Below, piece by piece: positions 56,188-64,000 of a DNA stretch of 64,000 nt; the first letter of the stretch is position 1; every line of letters begins with the position of its first letter. The stretch spans positions 372,001 to 436,000 of the forward strand of contig JAILWO010000002.1 of the NCBI GenBank assembly GCA_025698895.1, in the 5' to 3' direction. This DNA is from Rhizobiaceae bacterium. GTDB taxonomy: Bacteria; Pseudomonadota; Alphaproteobacteria; Rhizobiales; Rhizobiaceae. The notes under the pieces are model-generated. The model ran no database searches, was not told where the DNA came from, and saw nothing but the letters and a program-made list of their open reading frames with translations. Position numbers and translations under genes: made by a program.

Positions 56188-57168
56188 ATGAAGAAGATGC
56201 CCGATCTGGAAGCCTGGGCCGTGTTCGCGAAGGTGGCGGAGACCGGATCGTTCGCGCGCGCGGCCGAGGCGCTGGGCGTTTCGCAACCGACCGTTTCCAA
56301 GGCTATGACCCGTCTCGAGCAACGTCTCGGCGTAACGCTGCTGCACCGGACGTCGCGCCGGATCTGCCTCACCCAGGCGGGTGAACTGGCGCGCGACAGG
56401 GCGATGCGCCTCCTCGCGGAGGGCGAGACGGTGGAGGCCGAAGTCTCCGAACAGGCGATCGTGCCGCGCGGACTGGTGCGTGTCGCCGCGCCGATGTCGT
56501 TCGGCGTCAGCTATCTGGCTCCGCTTCTTCCGGCCTTTCTCGATCGCCATCCGCTGATCGAGGTCGAACTGTCGCTCGGCGACCATCTGGTCGATCTGGT
56601 TTCGGAGGGATTCGACCTGGCCATCAGGATCGCGGCACTGGCCGATTCTTCCCTGCGCGCCCGCAAGCTATGCACGGTTCGCCGGCCGCTGGTGGCGTCG
56701 CCGAGCTATTTCGACCGTCATCCCCGCCCCAGCCATCCGCGCGACCTGGAGCAGCACAAGTGCCTGATCTACACCAACCTGCCGTCGCCCGAGCAATGGC
56801 GGTTCCACAATGCCGCCGGGGAGGAGTGTACGGTATCCGTGCGCGGGCAGCTTCAGGCCAACAACGCCGAAGCCCTGGCCCCGGCGCTGTTCGCGGGGCA
56901 TGGGCTGGCGCTTCAACCGGAATTCCTGGTTTGGGAGGACCTGGCCGACGGGAGGCTGGAGGAAGTGCTGCCGGCGTGGCATATGGACGAGATCGCCATA
57001 AACCTTGTAACGCCCCCCGGAACGCTGCGGCCGCTGCGCGTGGAGCTTCTCATGGCCTACCTTACCCAATGCCTGGCAACCGCGCCCTGGGCGAACACCC
57101 GGGAAACGGAGACGCCGGTCGCGCCGCCTTCGCCGGCCCGGTCGGGGAAAACACGGACGCGCCCATGA
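56188..57168 (+). CDS. LysR family transcriptional regulator
   Basis: 326-residue LysR protein of the CrgA-like kind. The HTH is [20 protein letters not shown], then [20 protein letters not shown], followed by [20 protein letters not shown]-like [20 protein letters not shown]. The long proline/arginine-rich tail after residue 300 ([18 protein letters not shown]) is unusual and probably read-through into low-complexity sequence. The stop coincides with a 24-base motif that also occurs after the LysR gene at 53122. ATG at 56188 or three codons later is possible. Target genes are not obvious. Confidence 0.85.
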   Translation: MKKMPDLEAWAVFAKVAETGSFARAAEALGVSQPTVSKAMTRLEQRLGVTLLHRTSRRICLTQAGELARDRAMRLLAEGETVEAEVSEQAIVPRGLVRVAAPMSFGVSYLAPLLPAFLDRHPLIEVELSLGDHLVDLVSEGFDLAIRIAALADSSLRARKLCTVRRPLVASPSYFDRHPRPSHPRDLEQHKCLIYTNLPSPEQWRFHNAAGEECTVSVRGQLQANNAEALAPALFAGHGLALQPEFLVWEDLADGRLEEVLPAWHMDEIAINLVTPPGTLRPLRVELLMAYLTQCLATAPWANTRETETPVAPPSPARSGKTRTRP

Positions 57169-57190
57169 CCGTGGCCGGCCGAGCATCGAA

Positions 57191-57967
57191 ATGGTGGCCA
57201 TGAGCACCAGCCGCCGCGTCGCGGCGCGGATCGGCGAACGGCGCGTCGCACCCGCCGCCGGCTGGTCGGTGCGGTTCGCGGGCTTCGCGCTGGTCCTGTT
57301 CGCCGTGGCGGGCCTCGGCCACCGGTCCGGCCTGGTCGAGACCGTGGCCTTCCTGTGGACGCTGGCGCTGGTGGCCGTTCTCGGCATCACGGCGCTGGTG
57401 CTGTCGGCATGGGGCTTCTGGCGGCTGTGGACCTTCGGCGACAGGGCGGGGCGGGCCTCGCTCGGCGGCGCGGTGCTGGCCGCGATCGTGCTCGCGCCCT
57501 TTGCGCTGTCGCTGTGGCGCTTCGCGACCCTGCCGCTGGTCAACGACGTGTCGACCGACATGGCCGATCCGCCGGCGATCGCGGGCCAGCCTGTACCCGA
57601 CGCGGCGGCGCGCCGGGCCGTGGTCGAGGCCTATCCGCAGGTCAACGGCCGGCGCTACACGGCCACCGCCGACCGCGTGATGGAGGCGATCGTCGCGCTA
57701 GTGGCCAGGCGGGGCTGGACGGTCGAGAGCGCGCCGCCGCCGCCCTTGCCCGGCGGCGAGGCGACGATCCGGGTACGGGCCGTGACGCCGTTGCTCGGCT
57801 TTCCCGTGCGCGTGGCGCTGAGGGTGGCCGACGAGGGCGAAACGACCTTCGTCGACATGCGCTCCGCCGGCGTCCATGGCCGCCACGACCTCGGCGACAA
57901 CGCCGCGCGCGTCAGGCGGTTTCTCGAGGACCTCGACACGGTCATGGCGGCCGAGGCCGCGCTGTAG
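57191..57967 (+). CDS. DUF1499 domain-containing membrane protein
   Basis: 258 residues: three hydrophobic segments at about 27-46, 52-75 and 90-110 (FAGFALVLFAVAGLG, FLWTLALVAVLGITALVLS, LGGAVLAAIVLAPFALSLW), then a soluble DUF1499 domain (FATLPLVNDVSTDMADPPAI, AYPQVNGRRYTATADRVMEA, LGFPVRVALRVADEGETTFV, DMRSAGVHGRHDLGDNAARV). Function is unknown. A second ATG three codons on is equally likely. It follows the LysR gene by 22 bases. Confidence 0.85.
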   Translation: MVAMSTSRRVAARIGERRVAPAAGWSVRFAGFALVLFAVAGLGHRSGLVETVAFLWTLALVAVLGITALVLSAWGFWRLWTFGDRAGRASLGGAVLAAIVLAPFALSLWRFATLPLVNDVSTDMADPPAIAGQPVPDAAARRAVVEAYPQVNGRRYTATADRVMEAIVALVARRGWTVESAPPPPLPGGEATIRVRAVTPLLGFPVRVALRVADEGETTFVDMRSAGVHGRHDLGDNAARVRRFLEDLDTVMAAEAAL

Positions 57968-58079
57968 CGTCGTTCGCACGACAGGTTTTCATGACCCGGG
58001 AGGTAATCGATTTGCCGATGGCGATGGCTATCCATTGTCACGCCGGCCGCGGGGCCGGGCGCGACAACTGGAGACGAAA

Positions 58080-58548
58080 ATGACCAGCTACGCCATCGCC
58101 CACCTTGAGAGCCGGTGCCGAAACGCGTGAGGGCGGTCTGCAAATGGCGCTTCCCTGTGCTCCGGTGCTCACGTACCCGTTCGTACGCTCCGCTCCGGTG
58201 CTCGGGCAGCACCATTTTCGCCACGCCCTGACACGTTTCAACACGGGCTCTCAGGACGTCGTCATGGGCGACGACATCGTGGCCTATCTGCAAGGCATAG
58301 ACGCGACGCTCGAACCGTTCGGCGGCCGGTTTCTCGTCCATGGCGGCGGCGACATGAAGGTGCTGGAAGGGGAACTGCCCGGCGACCTCATCGTCATCGC
58401 CTTCCCCGACCGCGCCGCCGCCGAGGGCTGGTACGCCTCGGCCGCCTATCGCGACATCCTGCCGCTCAGGACGCGAAACTCCAAGGGCGTGGCGGTGCTG
58501 ATCGACGGCGTCGACGCCGACCACAAGGCCACGGACGTGTTGGGGTGA
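58080..58548 (+). pseudogene. DUF1330 family gene split by a palindromic element
   Basis: The original start is ATG 58080 with GGAG about seven bases before it, encoding MTSYAIAHL, the usual DUF1330 N terminus. The reading is then broken by the element at 58107-58251 and stops at 58130. From CAG at 58252 the rest continues as QDVVMGDDIVAYLQGIDATL ... WYASAAYRDILPLRT. Joining base 58106 to 58252 restores one open frame of about 107 residues. A shorter protein starting at ATG 58264 could still be made. DUF1330 proteins are small ferredoxin-like-fold proteins of unknown function. Confidence 0.85.
58107..58251. repeat. 145-bp palindromic element inserted in the DUF1330 gene
   Basis: Outer arms of 29 bases match at 24 positions: 58107-58135 (GAGAGCCGGTGCCGAAACGC, GTGAGGGCG) and 58224-58252 (CGCCCTGACACGTTTCAACA, CGGGCTCTC). 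The centre holds the smaller palindromic motif CGTACCCGTTCGTACG and the twice-repeated CTCCGGTGCTC. It carries no gene. It is a non-autonomous, palindromic intergenic-type repeat of the kind seen in Mesorhizobium-like genomes. Confidence 0.85.
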
Positions 58549-58681
58549 GCACACGCCGGCATGACGCGCCGCCCTGTCAACGGGCGGGCGTCGATGCGGC
58601 GGAACGGGGGCGGGTTAGGCCGACCGCAGGTGGACCGGTCGCTGGTTGAGGGGGTTCAGGTGTCGGACGACGTGCGGCGAG

Positions 58682-59164
58682 TTATCTGTTCCTGTTTGTG
58701 ACGTGACGAAACAGCACCCAGGATGCGAAGGCACGACGGTCCTTCGCAGTCGCGGTTCCGAAATCCTTGATGACTTTCTCTGCACGTTCGATGTCGGCCT
58801 TCACGGCTGATTTATAGAATTTTCCCTCTGGGCTGTAATCCGCTGCGTGGCGCTTGGATTGCATCTCCGCAAAAAATATAGCGAAATCCGCGATCTCATT
58901 CGGAAACCTGCCTACAATTTTCCTATCTTCACATGCCGCTTTAGCCGCGCCATGGGCCAAGGATCTATAAACCTCCGCCCATGCGTGCCTGCTGCGGGTG
59001 GGCTTACTCGCGCCGATCATCATATCCGCGCAGTTTCGGGCCAAGGCATGAAACATGGCATAATATGTCGTGCTGACCGCGCGCCGCAGAGGCGCTTGCG
59101 CGGGCTTCCCATTTCCACTGGAAACGAGAAGCGTCGCAACTTTTATCAGGTCATCAGGCCGCAG
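58682..59164 (-). CDS. HEPN-like protein with a non-standard or lost start
   Basis: About 160 residues. The conserved N-terminal part, LRPDDLIKVATLLVSSGNG, then AQAPLRRAVSTTYYAMFHAL, is read from a CTG at 59164 just after an in-frame TAG (59165-59167). No ATG, GTG or TTG exists before the ATG at 59056, which would cut off the first HEPN helix. Later segments include SRHAWAEVYRSLAHGAAKAA, FFAEMQSKRHAADYSPEGKF and DRRAFASWVLFRH. The helix-rich plan and KRHAADY block fit HEPN-like toxin or abortive-infection proteins. It overlaps the upstream small gene by 11 bases. Confidence 0.6.
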   Translation of the reverse strand: MRPDDLIKVATLLVSSGNGKPAQAPLRRAVSTTYYAMFHALARNCADMMIGASKPTRSRHAWAEVYRSLAHGAAKAACEDRKIVGRFPNEIADFAIFFAEMQSKRHAADYSPEGKFYKSAVKADIERAEKVIKDFGTATAKDRRAFASWVLFRHVTNRNR

Positions 59165-59441
59165 CTAACTTACCCGCTTCCGATTTGGCTATAAACGAAA
59201 GGGACGGGAATCCAGGTTCACCCAACTCGATCAGCCGCTTCCACACATGACGGGAAAGCTGCGATGTTTCCTTGACGTCCAGCTTGTTGTTTTTGGCATC
59301 GAAGATGATTTTCACGATAATAATACCATCAGGATCGTCGCTATGCTCGACGATCACGTTCACTACATCGCCGCTGCGAATATGACTGCGCACGACGGAG
59401 CTGATATTATCTTCGATACTGCTTTTGGTTCCGGTCGCCAT
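59154..59441 (-). CDS. Small hypothetical partner of the HEPN-like gene
   Basis: 95-residue protein: MATGTKSSIEDNISSVVRSH, RSGDVVNVIVEHSDDPDGII, IVKIIFDAKNNKLDVKETSQ, LSRHVWKRLIELGEPGFPSL. It has a small alpha/beta pattern and GAGGAG eight bases before its ATG at 59441, so translation is well supported. Base composition is less GC-rich than that of its neighbours. It overlaps the HEPN-like gene by 11 bases, the layout of toxin-antitoxin pairs, and might be the antitoxin. No family is recognised. Confidence 0.6.
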   Translation of the reverse strand: MATGTKSSIEDNISSVVRSHIRSGDVVNVIVEHSDDPDGIIIVKIIFDAKNNKLDVKETSQLSRHVWKRLIELGEPGFPSLSFIAKSEAGKLAAA

Positions 59442-59564
59442 ATGTCCAACTCCTCGCGTGAAACGCAGTGGAGCGTGCTTGGTTGCCCACTTTCGATCGA
59501 CAACCGCATAATTGGTCGACGATTTAACCAACGTCAATCTTTTCGCCTACGCGCTTGCGCCGGA

Positions 59565-60554
59565 TCAGGCCGGGGCCTTGCCAAGCGCCTGCTGGCCGGC
59601 GTCGGGCAGGCAGCCCATGTCGGACAGGCTGGCGCGGACGGCGTCGACCAGCGGCGTGCGCGGCTCGGCTCCGAGCAGGGCGACGAGACGGGTGTTGTCG
59701 AGCCGCATGGGATGTCTCCAGTAGGGCGCGATCTCGGCCGCCTCGCGCATGAAGCCGCCGAAGGGCGAGGCCAGCCGCATCAGCCACCACGGAAAGGCGT
59801 AAGCCGGAACATCGCGGCCAGCGGCCCGGCGGATCGCCTCGACCATGCGCGTGCCGTCCTCGTCGTGCAGGCCCTCGAACTGCAGCCGTTCGAAGGGCGA
59901 AAGGCGGGCCGGATCGTTGAGCAGCCGCGCGAAGGTCTCGGCCAGGTCGGGCAGATAGGCCCAGCTGTGGCCGGGGCCGCGCGCCGGATTGACGATGCGC
60001 CGCACCGGCTTTCCGGGCGCCACCATGGCCTGCGCGAACCAGCTCGAGCGGACGCCGGGACCGAAGAAATCTCCCGCGCGCAGGATCAGCGAAGGGACGT
60101 CCGGCGCCGCCTCGGCCAGCCGCTCCTCCAGCGCGACGCGGATCGCGCCCTTGCGGCTTTTCGGGCGCTGCGGAGCATCGGACGTGATGACCGGCGTCGC
60201 GGCGGGATCGAAATTGTAGATCGTGCCGGGCAGGACCACGCGCGCCCCGCCGGCGGCCCGCGCCGCCGCGATCGTGTTGTCGATCATCGGCAGGACGAGG
60301 CTGTCCCAGTTCATGTAGTTCGGCGGGTTGACGGCGTGCACGACGACCGAGGCGCCCCCGGCCGCGCCAACCACGTCGTCGCGGCGCATCGCGTCGCCCT
60401 CGACCCAGTCGATCCGGGCGCCGGCGCGCCCGGCGGCCCCGGGATCGCGGGCCATGCCGCGCACATGCCAGCCATGGCGCAGGAGCGCGGTAGCGATCGC
60501 GCCGCCGATGCCGCCTGTCGCGCCGAGCACGAGTGCAGTCTTTTGCGTTTCCAT
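59565..60554 (-). CDS. NAD(P)-binding Rossmann-fold protein (atypical SDR/NmrA-like)
   Basis: 329-residue protein with the N-terminal nucleotide motif LVLGATGGIGGAIATALLRH (GxTGGxG, residues 8-27) and a nucleotide-sugar-epimerase-like layout (VVHAVNPPNYMNWDSLVLPM, LPGTIYNFDPAATPVI, GHSWAYLPDLAETFARLLND). The YxxxK catalytic pair of classic epimerases is not obvious, which fits atypical SDRs. It diverges from the LysR gene at 60670, and a tandem 15-bp operator-like repeat lies between them, so it is probably the LysR target. Confidence 0.8.
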   Translation of the reverse strand: METQKTALVLGATGGIGGAIATALLRHGWHVRGMARDPGAAGRAGARIDWVEGDAMRRDDVVGAAGGASVVVHAVNPPNYMNWDSLVLPMIDNTIAAARAAGGARVVLPGTIYNFDPAATPVITSDAPQRPKSRKGAIRVALEERLAEAAPDVPSLILRAGDFFGPGVRSSWFAQAMVAPGKPVRRIVNPARGPGHSWAYLPDLAETFARLLNDPARLSPFERLQFEGLHDEDGTRMVEAIRRAAGRDVPAYAFPWWLMRLASPFGGFMREAAEIAPYWRHPMRLDNTRLVALLGAEPRTPLVDAVRASLSDMGCLPDAGQQALGKAPA

Positions 60555-60568
60555 CGAAATCTCTCCTG

Positions 60569-60598
60569 TTGCGAAGCTTGCATTTGCGAAGTTTGCAT
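60569..60598. promoter_or_regulatory. Tandem 15-bp operator-like direct repeat
   Basis: TTGCGAAGCTTGCAT is followed directly by TTGCGAAGTTTGCAT (one mismatch), and each unit is itself nearly palindromic (TGC-n-AAGCTT-n-GCA). It lies 15 bases before the SDR start and 72 before the LysR start in the divergent gap. It is probably a tandem LysR binding site. Confidence 0.65.
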
Positions 60599-60669
60599 GG
60601 GGAGGATCGTGACGCGCGCCGGCATGAAAAGGAATTGCAAGAAAACGAACATCTGCTAGTCAGAAAATC

Positions 60670-61563
60670 ATGAGCAAACCCGTTGCCTGGGACGACCAGC
60701 GCATCTTCCTGGCGGTGCTGGAGGAAGGCAGCCTGGCGGGTGCCGCGCGCCGGCTCGGCCTGTCGCACCCGACCGTGCGCGCCCGCGTGGAGGCGCTCGA
60801 ACGCGGCCTCGGCACGGTGCTGTTCACCCGCTCCGTCAACGGTCTGACGCCGACGGAGGCCGCCGAGGCGCTGCGCGAGCCGGCACGCGCCATGGCGATG
60901 GCCTCGGACCTGTTCGTGCGCCAGGCCTCGTCGTCGGGCGTCGAGGCGGCGGGTACCGTGCGCGTCAGCGTGCCGGAGTTCATGGGCATCGAGGTGGTGC
61001 CGGCGATGCTGGCGCGGTTGCGCGAGGCCCATCCGGCGATCGATATCGAGCTGTCGCTGAGCAACCTGCCCGCCGACCTGCTGGCGCAGGAGGTCGACGT
61101 CGCCGTCAGGACCGTGGCGCCGAGACAGGCGTCGCTGGTGGCGCGCAAGGTGGCCGCCATCCCGCTCGGCCTGTTCGCCTCCCGCGCCTATGTCGAGCGG
61201 CGCGGCCTGCCGGCGGCCTTTCCGGACCTCGCCGACCACGACTTCATCGGGCCGGACAGGAACCGCGCCGATCTGGCGATGGCGGCGAGCCTCGGCGGCG
61301 CGTTCGCGCGCGAGCGCTTCGTGGTGCGCACCGACAGCCATCCGGCGCAGCTTGCTGCCGCCCGCGCCGGGCTCGGCATCGCGGTCTCGCAGACGCCGGT
61401 GGGCGAGAGCGATCCGGACCTCGTGCGCGTCCTGCCGGACATGGAGGTCGCGACGCTGGAGACCTGGATCGTCACGCACGAGAACCTCGCCCGCGTGCCG
61501 CGGGTGCGGGCGGTGTTCGATTCGCTGGTGGGCTCGTTCAGGTCGATGGCGCGCCGGGGATGA
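60670..61563 (+). CDS. LysR family transcriptional regulator
   Basis: 297-residue LysR protein. The HTH is VAWDDQRIFLAVLEEGSLAG, then AARRLGLSHPTVRARVEALE (residues 4-43) and the effector domain from about 95 (GTVRVSVPEFMGIEVVPAML). It is divergent from the SDR-like gene and likely its regulator. The stop is followed 19 bases on by the convergent MBL-fold gene. Confidence 0.88.
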   Translation: MSKPVAWDDQRIFLAVLEEGSLAGAARRLGLSHPTVRARVEALERGLGTVLFTRSVNGLTPTEAAEALREPARAMAMASDLFVRQASSSGVEAAGTVRVSVPEFMGIEVVPAMLARLREAHPAIDIELSLSNLPADLLAQEVDVAVRTVAPRQASLVARKVAAIPLGLFASRAYVERRGLPAAFPDLADHDFIGPDRNRADLAMAASLGGAFARERFVVRTDSHPAQLAAARAGLGIAVSQTPVGESDPDLVRVLPDMEVATLETWIVTHENLARVPRVRAVFDSLVGSFRSMARRG

Positions 61564-61581
61564 CCGGCGCGACGTCTGGCG

Positions 61582-62487
61582 CTATCCGGGCCGGTAGATC
61601 GAATCGATCGCGACCTCGCCCTCGACCCGCGCCGCGCCGCGCGCCACGAGGTCTTCCAGATGGGCGAGCACCGACAGGCCGGCCGCGCCATGCAGGCGCG
61701 GATCGGTGCCGCGATAGATGACGGCGACCATTTCGGGGATGGTGCGGTCGCCGGCCCTCAGCCGCTCGACGATGGCGCGCTCGCGCATCAGCCGGTGCGT
61801 CTTCAGCCCGCGCAGGAAGGCGCGCGGCCTGACCACCGGCCCGCCATGTCCGGGCAGGAGCAGGCGGTCGTCGCGGGCCAGCATCCTGTCGAGCGAGGCC
61901 ATGTAGTCGGACATGGCGCCGTCGGGCGGCGCGACGATCGGCGTCGACCAGGCCATGACATGGTCGGCCGAAAACACGATGCCGGTTCCCTCGAGCGAGA
62001 AGCAGAGATGATTGGCGGCGTGGCCGGGCGTCGGGATCGCGCCGAGCGACCAGCCGTCGCCCTCGACGACGTCGCCTTCGCCGACGGCGATCTCCGGCAC
62101 AAAATCGGTGTCGGAACTGGCGTCGAGCGGGTTGATCTCGCCGATCCTGAGCGGCCGCGCCGGGCGGTGCGGCCCTTCGCCGACCAGCACCGCGCCCGTC
62201 GCCTCCTTCAGCCGTGCGGCGAGCGGCGAATGATCGCGATGGGTATGGCTGACCAGGATATGGCTGACCGGCCGTCCGCCGATGGCGGCCAGAAGCGCGG
62301 CCAGATGCCGGTCGTCCTCCGGGCCGGGGTCGATCACCGCCAGCGTGTCGCGGCCGACGATATAGCTGTTGGTGCCGTGGAAGGTGAACGGGCCGGGGTT
62401 CTCGACGGTCAGCCGGCGCACGCCGGGCGTGACTTCGATCGCCTCGCCATAGGCCGGCTCGAAATGCGTGTCGAATTCGATGGACAT
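61582..62487 (-). CDS. MBL-fold metallo-hydrolase (LACTB2-like)
   Basis: 301-residue metallo-beta-lactamase-fold protein. The zinc motif HxHxDH is at residues 81-86 (SHTHRDH), with further ligands in IPTPGHAANHLCF and FSADHVMAW, and the late His in LLLPGHGGPVV. A C-terminal winged-helix-like domain (LKTHRLMRERAIVERL) follows, as in LACTB2 and glyoxalase II-like proteins. ATG at 62487 gives the conserved opening GVRRLTVENPGPFTFHGTNS. Substrate is unknown; endoribonuclease or thioester hydrolysis are both seen in the group. Confidence 0.85.
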   Translation of the reverse strand: MSIEFDTHFEPAYGEAIEVTPGVRRLTVENPGPFTFHGTNSYIVGRDTLAVIDPGPEDDRHLAALLAAIGGRPVSHILVSHTHRDHSPLAARLKEATGAVLVGEGPHRPARPLRIGEINPLDASSDTDFVPEIAVGEGDVVEGDGWSLGAIPTPGHAANHLCFSLEGTGIVFSADHVMAWSTPIVAPPDGAMSDYMASLDRMLARDDRLLLPGHGGPVVRPRAFLRGLKTHRLMRERAIVERLRAGDRTIPEMVAVIYRGTDPRLHGAAGLSVLAHLEDLVARGAARVEGEVAIDSIYRPG

Positions 62488-62618
62488 TGGCCTGTGCAAA
62501 GCGGGATGGCGGGCCGCGCGGCCCGAAACGTGTTGCCGCTTACCATGGAAGCCAATATACGGGAACCCGTCCGGGGCAGCGCCCCGTCCTCGAAAAGCCG
62601 ACCCGGAGGTCCGTGTCC

Positions 62619-63212
62619 ATGTCCGCAGCCGCAGCCGCCCGCCCGCTCGTTTCCGCCGCCCTGCCCGAATCGGGCCCGGCGCGCCTCGCCGTGCAGATGC
62701 TGCTGGTGGTCGGCGGCACGATCCTGCTCACGCTCGCCTCCAAGACCAAGGTGGTGCTGGGTCCGGTCGACCTCAATCTCGGCACGCTCGCCGTGCTCCT
62801 GATCGCGTCGACCTTCGGCTTCAGGCTCGCGATGGCCACGATCCTGCTCTACATGGCCGAGGGTGCGGCCGGCCTGCCGGTCTTCCAGAGCACGCCCGAA
62901 AAGGGCATCGGCCTCGCCTACATGATGGGCACGACCGGCGGCTATCTGGTCGGCTATGTCGTGGCCGCCGCACTCGTCGGCTGGGCTGCCGACCGCGGCT
63001 GGGACCGCAGCCCGTTCAGGCTTTTCCCGGTCATGCTGGCCGGCGCGGCGATCATCCTGGCGCTGGGCTACGCCTGGCTGTCGACGCTGATCGGGGCCGA
63101 CAAGGCATGGCAGTTCGGCGTGGCGCCCTTCATCGTGCCGGACCTGGTCAAGGTCGCGCTGGCCTCGGCGATCGTGCCGGCGGTCTGGTCGCTGTTGCGC
63201 CTTCGCGGCTGA
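62619..63212 (+). CDS. bioY: Biotin transporter BioY
   Basis: 197-residue integral membrane S component of biotin uptake. After a short basic leader it has six hydrophobic segments, with the family motif DLNLGTLAVLLIASTFGFRL near residues 48-67 and the lipoyl-free GLPVFQSTPEKGIGLAYMMG loop near 86-105 that forms the biotin pocket. It may act alone or with the BioMN energising module, which is not in the window. ATG at 62619 has GGAGG nine bases upstream. A clear terminator follows, so it appears monocistronic. Confidence 0.92.
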   Translation: MSAAAAARPLVSAALPESGPARLAVQMLLVVGGTILLTLASKTKVVLGPVDLNLGTLAVLLIASTFGFRLAMATILLYMAEGAAGLPVFQSTPEKGIGLAYMMGTTGGYLVGYVVAAALVGWAADRGWDRSPFRLFPVMLAGAAIILALGYAWLSTLIGADKAWQFGVAPFIVPDLVKVALASAIVPAVWSLLRLRG

Positions 63213-63242
63213 CGGGGCGGCGTCCAGCCGTGATCTGTTGTG

Positions 63243-63268
63243 AAGGCCGGCCGCCTGGCCGGCCTTTT
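63243..63268 (+). terminator. Intrinsic terminator of bioY
   Basis: Perfect 10-bp stem AAGGCCGGCC (63243-63252) / GGCCGGCCTT (63257-63266) with a GCCT loop and a short T run, 31 bases past the bioY stop. Confidence 0.8.
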
Positions 63269-63438
63269 CCGTTCGGCGGGTCGCGATAACACTTCATGTC
63301 GCGCCGTCGGACGAAATTGCGCCGTTCGTGTCGCAAACACTTGGAAAATGACCGCAAACGTCCGATAAGCTCCGCTTCACAATTCGCTGAACCATGCGCG
63401 GACGGGGCCTCGCGCATGGCCGGGCCCGGAGACCGTTT

Positions 63439-64000
63439 GTGAACTTCCATCGTGGCAGCGCCCCACTGCATTCCATTTCCGATGCCGGTTCACCCGGCAC
63501 GGGCGGAGAAGGGCCCGAAACGGGCGACGCCGGGCGCGCCGCTGAGCGGGACGCGACCTTGCGGGGCGCCGTGTCGCGCTGGTGGGCCGAGCCCTGGACG
63601 CTCCCCCGGCTCAATCGCGACTTCACCTTCATGTGCTACGCGACGCCGCCGGCGCTCGGCTCGACGGCGAGCTTCATATTCCACGGCGGCGGTCTCTTCT
63701 GCCTGTTCTCCGTGCTGACGGGACGCAGGCAGTTCGCCCGCGAGCCGCATGTCCTGTGGCTCACGGCCGCCTGCTGGGCCGTCGTCCTGGCCTATCTGGT
63801 CTCGGCGGTCGTCAACGGCCTGCCCGAGGGCGGCGCGTGGAAGATGGTCTGGTTGTGGACCTTCTTCATCTTTCCCTTCTCCTATTCGATCTGGCGCGTG
63901 GCCGACAAGGCGGCGCTGGTTCGCGCCTGCATCATGGGCGCGGCCTTGGCGAGCTACAGCGCCTTCGCCGTCGCGCTCGTCCAGTTCGCGGTGATGGACC
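63439..64000 (+). CDS. O-antigen-ligase-like membrane protein, N-terminal part
   Basis: Open frame of 187 codons running off the window. The start is GTG at 63439 with GGAG seven bases upstream. A Gly/Glu-rich N terminus of about 45 residues is followed by hydrophobic segments (STASFIFHGGGLFCLFSVLT, EPHVLWLTAACWAVVLAYLV, MVWLWTFFIFPFSYSIWRVA). This fits the O-antigen ligase/polysaccharide polymerase-like group, but the diagnostic wzy_C loop is not in view. The gap 63269-63438 shows no other feature. Confidence 0.6.
   Translation, partial: MNFHRGSAPLHSISDAGSPGTGGEGPETGDAGRAAERDATLRGAVSRWWAEPWTLPRLNRDFTFMCYATPPALGSTASFIFHGGGLFCLFSVLTGRRQFAREPHVLWLTAACWAVVLAYLVSAVVNGLPEGGAWKMVWLWTFFIFPFSYSIWRVADKAALVRACIMGAALASYSAFAVALVQFAVMD

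Overview
The window looks like chromosomal DNA of an alphaproteobacterium of the order Hyphomicrobiales (Rhizobiales), most like the Mesorhizobium/Phyllobacteriaceae group. The evidence is the very GC-rich coding sequence, a rhizobial-type rhamnose operon (rhaT-P-Q-U-K), the block murA-DUF2948-hisD-UPF0262-phosphatase-infA-maf-yacG, and many GC-rich palindromic intergenic repeats. No rRNA, CRISPR array, phage genes or transposase genes were seen. The species assignment is an inference.

Layout. 1-3841: 3' part of an L-rhamnose ABC uptake and phosphorylation operon. 3958-9066: an aromatic-acid-type module (amidohydrolase/decarboxylase, fused TRAP permease, TAXI binding protein) with a divergent LysR regulator. 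9103-15106: housekeeping block between tRNA-Phe(GAA) and tRNA-Thr(GGT). 15107-16923: repeat-rich stretch containing a hypothetical gene that carries an in-frame palindromic element. 16924-28171: carbohydrate locus with a LacI regulator, ABC importer, sugar-phosphate deaminase-like protein, ChbG/YdjC deacetylase, two dehydrogenases and a type I sulfatase. Two copies of one LacI-type operator tie the halves together, and the gene set suggests a sulfated, N-acetylated amino sugar. 28310-29433: a GntR regulator beside a decayed TRAP permease. 29529-43269: type VI secretion genes tssH,G,F,E,D,C,B,A on the minus strand, with divergent tssI/VgrG and a small conserved gene. The membrane-complex and tssK genes are absent here.

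43369-47630 holds ppdK followed by a hicBA toxin-antitoxin pair and a second, frameshifted copy of the ppdK 3' end, all set in repeat mosaics. 47631-57967 holds accessory genes: an acyl-CoA ligase of the DmdB type, a DMT exporter, a nitroreductase, LysR regulators, mscL, DUF proteins and a lone HTH protein. 58080-59441 holds a DUF1330 gene split by a 145-bp palindromic element, then a HEPN-type protein with no normal start codon and a small overlapping partner. 59565-64000 holds an NAD(P)-binding protein with divergent LysR, an MBL-fold hydrolase, bioY with a clear terminator, and the start of an O-antigen-ligase-like membrane protein cut by the window end.

The most unusual material is the palindromic elements inside genes (16181-16312, 58107-58251), the ppdK 3' duplication around hicBA, the operator-linked sulfated amino-sugar locus, the incomplete T6SS island, and the HEPN pair.
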